Source: Candidatus Woesearchaeota archaeon (GTDB taxonomy: Archaea > Nanobdellota > Nanobdellia > Woesearchaeales > WJIZ01). From it: a DNA stretch of 14,808 nt. The notes under the pieces were generated by a model that made no database searches, was not told the DNA's origin, and was given only the letters and a program-made list of their open reading frames with translations. The translations under genes and the position numbers were made by a program. The stretch lies in contig JAGVXW010000056.1 in NCBI GenBank assembly GCA_018303575.1, positions 1 through 14,808 of the forward strand. Direction: 5' to 3'. Positions 6,095-12,054 of the stretch are shown here, piece after piece. The stretch's first letter is position 1; every line of letters starts with the position of its first letter.

Positions 6095-6361
6095 CTACCC
6101 TTCTCTGGTACGATTAAGGAGTGCCTGTACCCTCCTTTGTCTTTCACTGGCTGCCCGATCCCGCTTTGCCTTTTTGGTTGCCTTGATGCGCGCGTCATTA
6201 ACTTCCTTCAAATCAACAAACTGGTAGCCTTTTTCCTTCTCCATGAGGCGCTTTATAGAGAAGCTACTCGTGGCATAGGTTCCTGGCTGCTTGCAGTAGA
6301 TGGTCACCATGCCGCCGCGCTTGCTGACATTCAGCTGTGGGGTTTTTGTGGTGCTGTTCAT
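6095..6361 (-). CDS. 88-aa basic protein of unknown function
   Basis: Residues 1-55 are mixed and likely form a small beta-rich fold (VTIYCKQPGTYATSSFSIKR). Residues 57-88 are very rich in Lys and Arg and predicted helical (IKATKKAKRDRAASERQRR), suitable for binding nucleic acid. No named family is recognised. The ATG overlaps the upstream gene stop (ATGA at 6358-6361), and GGAGGT lies about eleven bases before it. It is the last gene of the replication operon, ahead of a short gap with a new promoter. Confidence 0.65.
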   Translation of the reverse strand: MNSTTKTPQLNVSKRGGMVTIYCKQPGTYATSSFSIKRLMEKEKGYQFVDLKEVNDARIKATKKAKRDRAASERQRRVQALLNRTREG

Positions 6362-6597
6362 GTGTAAAAAATACCTCCTTCCGGGGTAAGCGTTCCGTCC
6401 TCCTCAAGCTCAGCCATGAGCTTATTCAGCAGGTCGCTTGTGATGCCGATGTCCCTTGCCCTGGAGAGCAGCTGGAGCTGTGGGATATACATCCCGGACA
6501 CTTCTCGGAGCTCAGCGACGATGCCTCGAAGAGCGTAGCGCTCTAACATTCTTTCTTCGGTGTAAGGTTCTTCATTTTGCTTTCTGGGATTTTTCAT
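6358..6597 (-). CDS. 79-aa acidic helical protein, possible winged HTH
   Basis: An Arg/Glu-rich helical protein ending in LLNKLMAELEEDGTLTPEGGIFYT, which resembles the recognition helix and wing of a small winged-HTH domain. The start is placed at the ATG at 6597: the run GGTGA immediately upstream is a typical archaeal Shine-Dalgarno site, and it also contains the stop of the zinc-ribbon gene before it. A GTG nine bases earlier is in frame but lacks such a site. It is coupled by ATGA to the 88-aa gene. Its role in the operon is unknown; regulation or replication accessory function is inferred from position only. Confidence 0.65.
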   Translation of the reverse strand: MKNPRKQNEEPYTEERMLERYALRGIVAELREVSGMYIPQLQLLSRARDIGITSDLLNKLMAELEEDGTLTPEGGIFYT

Positions 6598-6602
6598 GTT
6601 TT

Positions 6603-6734
6603 TCACCTGCTCTTTGTTTTCCTAAAAAACCAACCGCAGGTCACGCAACGATACAGCGGTCCTTTCCTGGCTGTTGCGGATCTGCGGAATTGAACCTGCC
6701 AGCTTCCACATTTTGGGCATTGAGCTGAGGTCAT
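6603..6734 (-). CDS. Zinc-ribbon mini-protein, 43 aa
   Basis: This short gene carries C6-P-K-C9 and C30-V-T-C33, flanked by aromatic and basic residues (SWQVQFRR, GWFFRKTKSR). It matches the compact zinc ribbons found in transposon, virus and plasmid DNA-binding proteins. The start is set by an ATGA overlap with the winged-HTH gene (6731-6734) and a GGAGGG site four bases upstream. Its TGA lies inside the GGTGA Shine-Dalgarno of the next gene. It may bind DNA or RNA; no partner is evident beyond the operon. Confidence 0.72.
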   Translation of the reverse strand: MTSAQCPKCGSWQVQFRRSATARKGPLYRCVTCGWFFRKTKSR

Positions 6735-7027
6735 GCAACCCTCCAGAGCGTCGCGGTATGCCCGCTCACTTTGCACCGGCGCGTGCCTGCTTCTACAACC
6801 TTGCGCTCCTTTGCCAGTTCATTTCTGCGTGGTCTCACTTTGTTTGGATCGTGGAAGCCGAGGCCTTGAGCGATCTCCTGGTCTGTCAGTGGTCCGCGCT
6901 GCTTGAGGAAGGCCATAATCTGCTCATGGATGCCTCGGATTTTGGCAGGGTCGGCGCGGAGCTCCTCATAAGCGCCTAGGGAGGTTTGGCGCATCAAGCG
7001 GCCGTCAATGTCTATGATCTCGCTCAT
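6731..7027 (-). CDS. Winged-HTH DNA-binding protein, 98 aa
   Basis: Residues about 30-97 form a winged helix. The first helix is IHEQIMAFLKQRG. A second helix plus turn (LTDQEIAQGLGF) is followed by a recognition helix (KVRPRRNELAKERKV) and a wing with the strand TATLWRV. This resembles small wHTH proteins of phages and plasmids that act as replication or transcription regulators. The ATG at 7027 follows GGAGG by five bases and overlaps the stop of the 61-aa gene (ATGA). It sits three genes downstream of the replication ATPase; an origin-binding or regulatory role is reasonable but unproven. Confidence 0.75.
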   Translation of the reverse strand: MSEIIDIDGRLMRQTSLGAYEELRADPAKIRGIHEQIMAFLKQRGPLTDQEIAQGLGFHDPNKVRPRRNELAKERKVVEAGTRRCKVSGHTATLWRVA

Positions 7028-7209
7028 GCTTGCCTCCTTCCAAAGTTTACAATCTTAGAATCAAGTTCAGCGATCTTCTTGGGGAGTTCTCTCAAAGCGC
7101 TGCGCGCGTGCTCAAGGTCCCAGAGAAGCATCTCGCGCTGTACTTGCAAACGAATTAAGAGGCGCTCCTCGAAACGCGCGGCCTCGCGCTGGCGATAGCT
7201 GGAAATCAT
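7024..7209 (-). CDS. 61-aa coiled-coil protein
   Basis: The true start is the ATG at 7209, which overlaps the stop of the AAA+ gene (ATGA at 7206-7209) and follows GGTG by five bases. Upstream in-frame codons belong to the ATPase gene in another frame. The product is almost wholly helical, with heptad-like spacing of Leu and Ile (ERLLIRLQVQREMLLWDLEHA) and a basic C-terminus. It probably dimerises. Being coupled to the replication ATPase suggests an accessory factor, possibly a loader or regulator. Confidence 0.65.
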   Translation of the reverse strand: MISSYRQREAARFEERLLIRLQVQREMLLWDLEHARSALRELPKKIAELDSKIVNFGRRQA

Positions 7210-9098
7210 TTGAGCACCTGCCAGAAGCCGGCGCGAGGCTCGAAGGCCATGCCATCGCGTGCCAGCTCTTTCAGCCAGTCCTGGAGTTTGCCACACGCCA
7301 CTGGGGTGACGGCTGCCTCAATCGCCTCAAAGGGATGGATACCTTCATGATCTCCGAGCCAGCAGTAAAGCCCGGGCTTGTCCCAGAATTGGCCATTTTG
7401 CTTCACTCCTTCACATTTATGTGTGGAATCCTGAAAATCTGTGAAGGAAAGGTCTTTTTCAGAAATTTGCTTCACGGAATTTTCCTTCACATTTTCTATG
7501 TTTTCTTCACGTTCCTTCACATCATTTCCTTCTTTTTGTGTGTGTTGTGAAGATTGTGAAGAAAATGAAGAAAAAATACAACTTACATACTCTCGCCATT
7601 TGTTGAAGGAAAGCCGCCAGCCATTTCCAGTCCGGGAATGCTCACGAAATTCAGCAAGTCCGAATCCGTCAACAACGCGCGTGATGGTTTTGGGGTGGGC
7701 CTGGATAGATTCAGGAAGGTTCTTGCGAATCTCGGAGTTCAGAATGAGTTGCGGCGCGTTCGGCCTGGTGGCATCAAAGAGAGTATCAAGAACACGGGCT
7801 ACCTCCCATTCAAGCGTTCCTTCCTCCTGCTGTGCGCCCTCTTTTAGTCTCAGCATCGCCTTGGCAAAGCCATAAACCTCATTGTACACGTCTTTGTCGA
7901 TCAAAGAGGCAATTGCCAAGAGTGGCCGCCACAGCTCAAGCTCTCGCGCCCTCAACCCATCCACCTGCACCACATCGAACGCCTTCAGAATATCCTGCCA
8001 TGAGTGCAGCCCGAGGAGATAAAGTTCGCTTCGCAGCTCCTCGAAAACTGGATCTCCTGCGTTCGGCTCCATGTTCACTCGGTCATCCCCGAAGCTAGGC
8101 TTTGAGATGTGCACCTGTAGCGCCCGGTCTTCGAGTGCCCCATAGAGGCCGTTTATGCTTCCGACGATGCATGGAGAATACGTGCCGTATCGCATCGTTA
8201 CGAACTTGTTGCCTACCTTCTCAATACGAGGGACGTAAGAGCCGCGTGCATAGCTGGAATTGAGAACCTCAACACGGGCGTCATGCTCCACTTTGCCCTT
8301 CTGAATGCGGAAAAGCCCTTCGGCTTCGTCTATAATCTTCGTGGGTCTCTGCTCGTGTACCTCGCGAAAGAGAACTGCCTCCGTCGGTGAAATCATGACA
8401 GGCGTGGAGTTGAAAGCAAGAAATGAAATTAGGCGCATCGTCTTCGTTTTTCCGGAGCCCTTCATGCCGCGCATTTCCAAGAGAGGGAATGCGGGGAAAA
8501 TCTGGAAAACATAAGTCGCGATTACCCATAAGGCCAGGACCGAATAATAGGCGGTCGGATGGAGATAGAGGAATTTTTCAAATTGGTCTCGAATGGATTT
8601 ATGGATTTCTGCGACGTCGGAATTATTTCCCCCGATCAATGCATACGCCGAAATTGTCTGCAGGTTCATCCGTAAAGACATTGCGGACGGCATGGCCTCA
8701 AAACGAATGCCTAGCCCCTTGATTTCTCCCCCAAAAATCTCAAAGAAGCGCCCTGTTGAAGTGAGCACGGCTGGGCGCATATCCTGGCGAGTTCCGATTT
8801 TGTGGCCATTTTTATCGAGGACATCGACTTCTCGCGGGAGCAGGAATCCATAGCCAAAAAAATCGGCGTGCTGGAACTGAGAAAAAGGGACCGGAGCGAG
8901 GATTTCGTCAGGGTTGAAAATGAATCCTGACATCGCCGCTTCATTCCTCTTTCGATCATGATGCGGATTCCAAGAGCCGGCCACCCATTTCTCATTCGGA
9001 GGAGTGGCCGGCTCGCGCTCGCCCTCGGAGCCGGCCGGTACCGGTGAAACGCTTGGAAAACTTGCGCTGGGCGAGGAGGAAGGGGAGGGGGTGCTCAT
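7206..9098 (-). CDS. AAA+ replication ATPase / helicase-like protein, 630 aa
   Basis: Probably the replication initiator or helicase of the element. After a disordered Ser/Pro-rich N-terminus (1-40) and an unassigned domain (about 55-180) comes an ATPase core. Walker A is GMKGSGKT (211-218), Walker B is KIIDEAE with D257/E258, a sensor-like GSIN lies at 313-316 and a putative arginine finger in EDRAL (R325). The IIDEAE form and the following NSSYARGSYV resemble plasmid and phage helicase-type ATPases (compare the DUF3631-like group). A wHTH-like region (about 450-497) precedes a polar low-complexity linker (505-565). A small domain at the C-terminus (575-630) is wHTH-like. No primase motif is seen. 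The start follows GGAGGT and overlaps the HTH gene stop (ATGA at 9095-9098). The linker DNA carries iteron-like repeats. Confidence 0.85.
   Translation of the reverse strand: MSTPSPSSSPSASFPSVSPVPAGSEGEREPATPPNEKWVAGSWNPHHDRKRNEAAMSGFIFNPDEILAPVPFSQFQHADFFGYGFLLPREVDVLDKNGHKIGTRQDMRPAVLTSTGRFFEIFGGEIKGLGIRFEAMPSAMSLRMNLQTISAYALIGGNNSDVAEIHKSIRDQFEKFLYLHPTAYYSVLALWVIATYVFQIFPAFPLLEMRGMKGSGKTKTMRLISFLAFNSTPVMISPTEAVLFREVHEQRPTKIIDEAEGLFRIQKGKVEHDARVEVLNSSYARGSYVPRIEKVGNKFVTMRYGTYSPCIVGSINGLYGALEDRALQVHISKPSFGDDRVNMEPNAGDPVFEELRSELYLLGLHSWQDILKAFDVVQVDGLRARELELWRPLLAIASLIDKDVYNEVYGFAKAMLRLKEGAQQEEGTLEWEVARVLDTLFDATRPNAPQLILNSEIRKNLPESIQAHPKTITRVVDGFGLAEFREHSRTGNGWRLSFNKWREYVSCIFSSFSSQSSQHTQKEGNDVKEREENIENVKENSVKQISEKDLSFTDFQDSTHKCEGVKQNGQFWDKPGLYCWLGDHEGIHPFEAIEAAVTPVACGKLQDWLKELARDGMAFEPRAGFWQVLK
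7401..7561. repeat. Iteron-like TTCAC/GTGAA cluster, possible origin
   Basis: Nine copies of TTCAC or its complement lie inside the AAA+ gene linker. On the plus strand they occur near 7402, 7410, 7471, 7486, 7506 and 7516, and inverted near 7441, 7547 and 7556. Several share the extended form CCTTCACA or TGTGAAG. The region is AT-rich against its surroundings and encodes only low-complexity linker. Short repeats in an AT-rich patch within a replication gene are a known origin arrangement, so this is the best origin candidate in the element. Confidence 0.45.
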
Positions 9099-9346
9099 TC
9101 TGGAACCTCCGCAGGAGGGAATAAAAGACTGGAATCACATTTCAGCACATTCGCCATTTTTAGCCGAAGAGGCAGCGCGGGGTTTTTGTGCCCATGTAAA
9201 ATCATAGACATCATGCTCCGGCTCACGCCGCAGTCTTCGGCGAAGGAAGCGATACTATCATAGCCCCTATCTAGAAGCAGGGTTTTAATGCGCTGATAAC
9301 GCGAAGTTACGCTATTAGGCATTAAAAAAAGGTCAGGCTGGCTCAT
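9095..9346 (-). CDS. Cro/C1-type (XRE) HTH regulator, 83 aa
   Basis: A small helix-turn-helix protein. Helices over about 15-70 include ASFAEDCGVSRSMMSMILHG (33-52), the classic HTH with Gly at the turn and Ser/Met-rich recognition helix. It is followed by the conserved LPLRLKMANVLKCD helix. Such proteins repress phage or plasmid genes or control copy number. The ATG at 9346 overlaps the stop of the 36-aa gene (ATGA) and follows GGAGGG by several bases. Placed directly before the replication ATPase, it likely regulates this operon. Confidence 0.85.
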   Translation of the reverse strand: MSQPDLFLMPNSVTSRYQRIKTLLLDRGYDSIASFAEDCGVSRSMMSMILHGHKNPALPLRLKMANVLKCDSSLLFPPAEVPE

Positions 9347-9453
9347 TCTGCGCCCTCCAAAAATTTAACTTGCTGTTGGGCCTCTAAGAAGGCTCGGACT
9401 GCCTGCAGTTCCGAGGGGAGCTGAGCCTCAAGCTCAGGCGCGAGCTTCTGCAT
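9343..9453 (-). CDS. 36-aa acidic helical peptide
   Basis: The frame is open far upstream, but those codons lie over the AbrB-like gene, which is the real one there. The best start is the ATG at 9453, just after a strong GGAGGTAAAG. The peptide (MQKLAPELEAQLPSELQAV and on to FLEGAE) is an acidic amphipathic helix with no family match. It overlaps the AbrB-like gene end by 20 bases and the HTH gene start by four. It may be a small adaptor or regulator in the cluster. Confidence 0.5.
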   Translation of the reverse strand: MQKLAPELEAQLPSELQAVRAFLEAQQQVKFLEGAE

Positions 9454-9625
9454 CTTTACCTCCAGGGCTGATAACAAGCCGCGATTCTTCATCAACTGAC
9501 ACGCTGACAGCATCCTTCGCTCGAAGATCATGGTGATGGCACCATTCGATCGGCAATGAAACATACAGACTGCCCGAAATGGCAGAGAGCTTTCTAGGCC
9601 GCATGTTGAGGATTGTTGTTCCCAT
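9434..9625 (-). CDS. SpoVT/AbrB-like DNA-binding protein, 63 aa
   Basis: Contains the swapped-hairpin signature: RKLSAISGSLYVSLPIEW (11-28), a loop with HDLRAKDAVSVSVD (32-45), then RLVISP (49-54). This matches AbrB-type regulators and antitoxins, which bind DNA as dimers with an N-terminal beta-alpha-beta fold. A larger overlapping frame exists (up to 9684), but its N-terminal part shows no such pattern. No clear Shine-Dalgarno site precedes the ATG at 9625; an in-frame ATG at 9604 is an alternative. It heads the long minus-strand operon and lies divergent from the 338-aa gene, so it may govern both. No toxin partner is evident nearby. Confidence 0.72.
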   Translation of the reverse strand: MGTTILNMRPRKLSAISGSLYVSLPIEWCHHHDLRAKDAVSVSVDEESRLVISPGGKDAEARA

Positions 9626-9683
9626 GTTGAAAATTTGGGGATGTTCTTGGCATATTCATTTTCCCCTTGAAATCTAGTATACA

Positions 9684-9770
9684 TGGGTAAATCTTTAATT
9701 TTTCAAGAAAAACCTTTTTTTAATGGTAAAACCATAAGATTTATATAGGTGTATCCCTAAACCTTTCTTT
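9684..9770. promoter_or_regulatory. Divergent promoter region, AbrB operon and 338-aa gene
   Basis: Rightwards, tttatata at 9740-9747 sits about 28 bases before the ATG at 9771, giving a leaderless 338-aa mRNA. Leftwards, TATA-like stretches lie at about 9692-9706 and at 9740-9747 read on the minus strand, but the transcription start cannot be chosen. A short inverted repeat atggt-aaa-accat (9723-9735) lies between, a possible regulator site. Confidence 0.55.
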
Positions 9771-10787
9771 ATGGGTAATAGGAAACGTGGAAGACCTGCT
9801 GGTTCGCATAAACTGGACTATCGTCGCGGATTAAAACCTTTCTCTCCGACGGAGGAGAGGGTAATCGTGACGCTGCTTAATTTCAGAAGGTCTGATTTTG
9901 AGGATTCGTTTCGAGATACGAGAAAAACCTTGAGCAAATTGAATCTCGAATGGCAAGAGAGGATACAACGTATTATGGGACATAAACGAAAGCGTATAGA
10001 AGACAAGATCGGGAAAAATACTGAGGTCAAAGCGCATTTGAGGAGAAGAAGCGAAGTACTCCAAAAGTTATTTGTGAACTCTTTAGAGACTGAAAAAAAA
10101 CTTGTAAATTCCAAGACGATTCATATCGAAAATCCAAAGCAACCGATTAAGGAGTTTGTGAATGTCTGGAAGGAATACGACGATAAGAAAAAAAGTTATT
10201 CCGCTCTTGAAGACTTTCACAACACACTCAAACTATGGGGGCATATTCTCAACTTCAAAGTCGAGGACGCGAACTTAAGCCCTGAAAAATATCGTGCCCA
10301 TGATTCCACCAAAAGTTCTCTCGACGGATGGTTGTCAGCTGACATTATTGTGAAACAAGCCAACGTTCCAAAAAATAAGGTATGGGATATCCTTAAAAAA
10401 GCGTTATGTGAAGAGAGGGGGGCATTAGAGACCCAGGAGTTCCATTACCCCGATCAGAACAATATAGACAGATCCTTTCCAATTTTCAGACTGAGACAAG
10501 ACAGCTCTAACTATCTCCTCCTATGGTTATACTTCTCCATTCGTGGCAAAGCCCAGGAGTTTTTTGAGAGTGATTTCGGTTCGCTAATCCGGACCCCATA
10601 CGGCGGCATTTCAAAGGTTTTGGGATCTTTACAGGATGACCCGGAGCACGTTTTCCAGCTGATTAGCTGCGAGTTGGGAGGATACCCCAATAAGTTTGAG
10701 GAAATCTGGGAAGCAACTTCAAGCAAAAAACAAGAAGAAAAAGAGGGCTTTACGCCCATAGGTTCTAACGCCCGCGCGAGGATTTGA
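9771..10787 (+). CDS. AT-hook / winged-HTH protein spanning the att site, 338 aa
   Basis: Starts MGNRKRGRPAGSHK, containing the AT-hook core RGRP (6-9) that binds AT-rich minor groove. A Lys/Arg-rich helical region (about 40-140) follows. Residues about 187-245 fit a winged HTH (LSADIIVKQANVPKNKVWDI then ILKKAL, wing, IFRLR). The family is unknown. A TATA box 28 bases upstream makes the mRNA leaderless. The last codons (NARARI, stop) lie inside the attachment core and the tRNA-Arg T-arm. In the excised circle the stop would change and the end would read NARARITH, then stop. It would then point at the integrase gene across attP, so a role in integration control or regulation is plausible but unproven. 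Confidence 0.75.
   Translation: MGNRKRGRPAGSHKLDYRRGLKPFSPTEERVIVTLLNFRRSDFEDSFRDTRKTLSKLNLEWQERIQRIMGHKRKRIEDKIGKNTEVKAHLRRRSEVLQKLFVNSLETEKKLVNSKTIHIENPKQPIKEFVNVWKEYDDKKKSYSALEDFHNTLKLWGHILNFKVEDANLSPEKYRAHDSTKSSLDGWLSADIIVKQANVPKNKVWDILKKALCEERGALETQEFHYPDQNNIDRSFPIFRLRQDSSNYLLLWLYFSIRGKAQEFFESDFGSLIRTPYGGISKVLGSLQDDPEHVFQLISCELGGYPNKFEEIWEATSSKKQEEKEGFTPIGSNARARI
10767..10783 (-). repeat. attR: tRNA-Arg 3' end
   Basis: The 17-bp core aacgcccgcgcgaggat repeats at 1562-1578. Here it covers the tRNA discriminator, the acceptor 3' strand, the T-stem 3' strand and the first T-loop bases, while also encoding the end of the 338-aa protein. The tRNA stays intact because the element supplies its own copy. 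Confidence 0.8.
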
Positions 10788-10804
10788 ACCCCGGATCTTC
10801 AGGT

Positions 10805-10824
10805 GTTTGCAGGGAGTTCCGCTG
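10805..10824 (-). other. tRNA intron at position 37/38, canonical BHB
   Basis: The 20-nt intron fits the archaeal bulge-helix-bulge motif exactly. A four-bp helix TTGC/GCAA stacks on the anticodon stem. It is flanked by three-base bulges GGC (cut GG^C) and ACA (cut AC^A). Inside, AG/CT and GG/CC pairs close a small loop. Confidence 0.85.
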
Positions 10825-10843
10825 CCGCAACCTGACATTCTAT

Positions 10844-10863
10844 GTGCTTCATGCAAAGCATGT
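10844..10863 (-). other. tRNA intron in the D-loop (19/20), BHB motif
   Basis: A 20-nt intron fits a complete BHB. The exon helix is TTTA/TAGA and the central four-bp helix GCTT/AAGC. Bulges are GGA (cut GG^A) and ACA (cut AC^A). The intron hairpin is CATGC-TTT-GCATG. Splicing restores a D-arm with GG and A20 and a GTTT/GAAT stem. Confidence 0.8.
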
Positions 10864-10903
10864 CCAAGCTAAACTACGCGGGCTTGCGGCTGAGAACCTT
10901 CTT

Positions 10904-10917
10904 CTTTTATATATAGC
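10904..10917 (-). promoter_or_regulatory. TATA box of the tRNA-Arg gene
   Basis: Read on the minus strand the box is tatatataaaag, centred about 26 bases before the mature 5' end. This is standard archaeal promoter spacing. The insertion sequence begins about 60 bp further out and leaves it intact. Confidence 0.8.
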
Positions 10918-10976
10918 TTTGCTCTTCACAGAATGAGGATGTCCTCTATTATACAGAAGGCGAGTGCCCCACGTAA

Positions 10977-10990
10977 CAGTATCTCCGATT
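10977..10990 (+). repeat. Left terminal inverted repeat of the IS
   Basis: Perfect complement of 12207-12220 over 14 bases. The similarity does not continue inwards. Confidence 0.85.
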
Positions 10991-10997
10991 GAAAAGT

Positions 10998-11064
10998 AAC
11001 TCCTCCTAAATGCTCAGAAAAAAGCACATAGGAGGAGTTTGTGGTTTATTTTGTACGATAAACC
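10998..11064. promoter_or_regulatory. Two leader hairpins before the transposase start
   Basis: The first has arms aactcctcct (10998-11007) and aggaggagtt (11030-11039). It contains the only strong Shine-Dalgarno-like GGAGGAG and would mask it when folded. The second has arms ggtttat (11043-11049) and ataaacc (11058-11064), ending right at the ATG. Such leaders can limit transposase synthesis from outside transcripts, as known for some bacterial IS elements; here that is inference. Confidence 0.6.
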
Positions 11065-12054
11065 ATGACCAACATCAAAGCCTTCCTACAAAAAGCTTTC
11101 TGTTCCGTGAAGGGCATTGTTCTGCCCTTTGTCCTCATCAGCCACTATCTCGTCAAGGCGGCAAAGGCGCACAGCTACATCGAGACACTCGGAAAGCACG
11201 CTGACTCCCTCCATGCCTGGGTCAAGAAAGGATACGAAGAAGACTTCCAGGCGGCATTCGAGGCCCAGGTGCGAAAGGCCCTCAAACATCTGGGCGTAAG
11301 ATACGCCCAGCTCGCCTTCGACATCACCGCCGAGCCGTTCTATGGCAAAACACGCAGTTTTCACATCATCGGTACGAAGGGAGAGCCCTTTGGAGCGGAG
11401 TTCAAGTTCCTCACAGTCTGCCTTATTGTGAGGAACAAGCAGATTCCGCTCATGGCGCTTCCGGTCAGGCTCGGCAGTACAACCGCCCTTACTATCGAAC
11501 TCATGGAGTACTGTCAGACGCTCTTCACGGGCATCCGCCTAGCGGTCTTCGACCGCGGATTCTACATCGCAGAGCTCATCGATTATCTCGAGGCAAAACA
11601 CATCAAATACATTATCATGGTACCAGAGAAAAAAGGGGTTATAGCTGGATATGTAGAGCAGACGCAGGAGCTCGGCGTATTCAAGCACGAAATGAAATAC
11701 CAGAAGAAGAAAAGCTCCTGGAAGCCCCACACCACATTGGTAGTGTGCAAGGGCATTGACGACTTCGCCTGGATTTTCGCAACGAACATCCACTTCCGAA
11801 CCCGCGCAGAATACATCTGGTACTACAAACGAAGATGGCAGATAGAGACCAACTTTCGGGTGGAGGACGAGGCGAGGATTAAGAGCAAGAGCGTATCGCA
11901 CGCGATACGCTACTTCTACTTCCTCGTCGGCCTATTGCTCCACCTGCTCTGGATCGTGAACAAGAATCTCAAATATCATTGCCCCTTCAAAAAATATCTT
12001 GATATCGTGGAGCACAGCCTACTCTTCGACTACCTGAACATCAAGCAGACATAG
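11065..12054 (+). CDS. DDE transposase of the IS (ISH3/IS4-like), 329 aa
   Basis: Catalyses cut-and-paste transposition of this insertion sequence. The acidic triad is visible: D86 (AFDITAEPFYG), D163 (VFDRGFY) and E261 in YYKRRWQIETNFR, the latter being the common IS4-superfamily context around the glutamate. The length and the terminal repeats fit an autonomous copy, and no stop or frameshift interrupts the frame. The ATG at 11065 lies directly after a hairpin, and the Shine-Dalgarno-like GGAGGAG is about 27 bases upstream, so initiation may depend on folding. The subfamily assignment is tentative. Confidence 0.88.
   Translation: MTNIKAFLQKAFCSVKGIVLPFVLISHYLVKAAKAHSYIETLGKHADSLHAWVKKGYEEDFQAAFEAQVRKALKHLGVRYAQLAFDITAEPFYGKTRSFHIIGTKGEPFGAEFKFLTVCLIVRNKQIPLMALPVRLGSTTALTIELMEYCQTLFTGIRLAVFDRGFYIAELIDYLEAKHIKYIIMVPEKKGVIAGYVEQTQELGVFKHEMKYQKKKSSWKPHTTLVVCKGIDDFAWIFATNIHFRTRAEYIWYYKRRWQIETNFRVEDEARIKSKSVSHAIRYFYFLVGLLLHLLWIVNKNLKYHCPFKKYLDIVEHSLLFDYLNIKQT

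Larger units (their letters stand above)
1562..10783. mobile_element. Integrated plasmid-like element in tRNA-Arg, about 9.2 kb
   Basis: Bounded by a perfect 17-bp direct repeat (aacgcccgcgcgaggat) at 1562-1578 and 10767-10783. The right copy is the 3' end of an intact tRNA-Arg gene, the classic target of archaeal tyrosine recombinases. The left copy keeps a T-rich 3' flank on the tRNA strand, as expected for the displaced original tRNA end. Inside are two tyrosine recombinases, an AAA+ replication ATPase, at least six DNA-binding regulators and several orphan genes. No capsid, terminase or portal gene is recognised, so an integrative plasmid is the simplest reading. The excised circle would be about 9205 bp. 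Confidence 0.85.
10769..10883 (-). tRNA. tRNA-Arg (anticodon GCG) with two 20-nt introns
   Basis: On the minus strand the acceptor GCCCGCG (10877-10883) pairs with CGCGGGC (10770-10776), and the discriminator is G (10769). The T-arm is CGGGG-TTCAAAT-CCTCG and the anticodon stem is TCAGG/CCTGA. The loop holds GCG at 10826-10828 (read in reverse), decoding CGC and CGU. A20 is present, a known arginine identity base. Introns interrupt the D-loop between G19 and A20 (10844-10863) and the anticodon loop at 37/38 (10805-10824); removing both leaves a normal 75-nt tRNA. No CCA is encoded. A TATA box lies about 26 bases upstream. The 3' end serves as the integration site. Confidence 0.92.

Noticed and set aside
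7401..7561. CRISPR array reading of the repeats
   Set aside because: The repeats are only 5-8 bases, irregularly spaced and in both orientations, inside a coding gene; no cas genes nearby.
9434..9625. AbrB-like gene as antitoxin of a toxin pair
   Set aside because: The following gene is a 36-aa helical peptide without toxin features, and no PIN, MazF or RelE-like product is adjacent.
9454..9684. N-terminal part of a 113-aa minus frame
   Set aside because: It overlaps the AbrB-like gene in another frame and shows no fold; a strong GGAGGT site places the real start of that frame at 9453.
10511..10759. Antisense frame in the 338-aa gene
   Set aside because: Low-complexity Ser/Leu composition and no start signal.
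1562..10783. Provirus interpretation
   Set aside because: No capsid, packaging ATPase, portal or tail gene is visible; the small membrane proteins alone are not enough.
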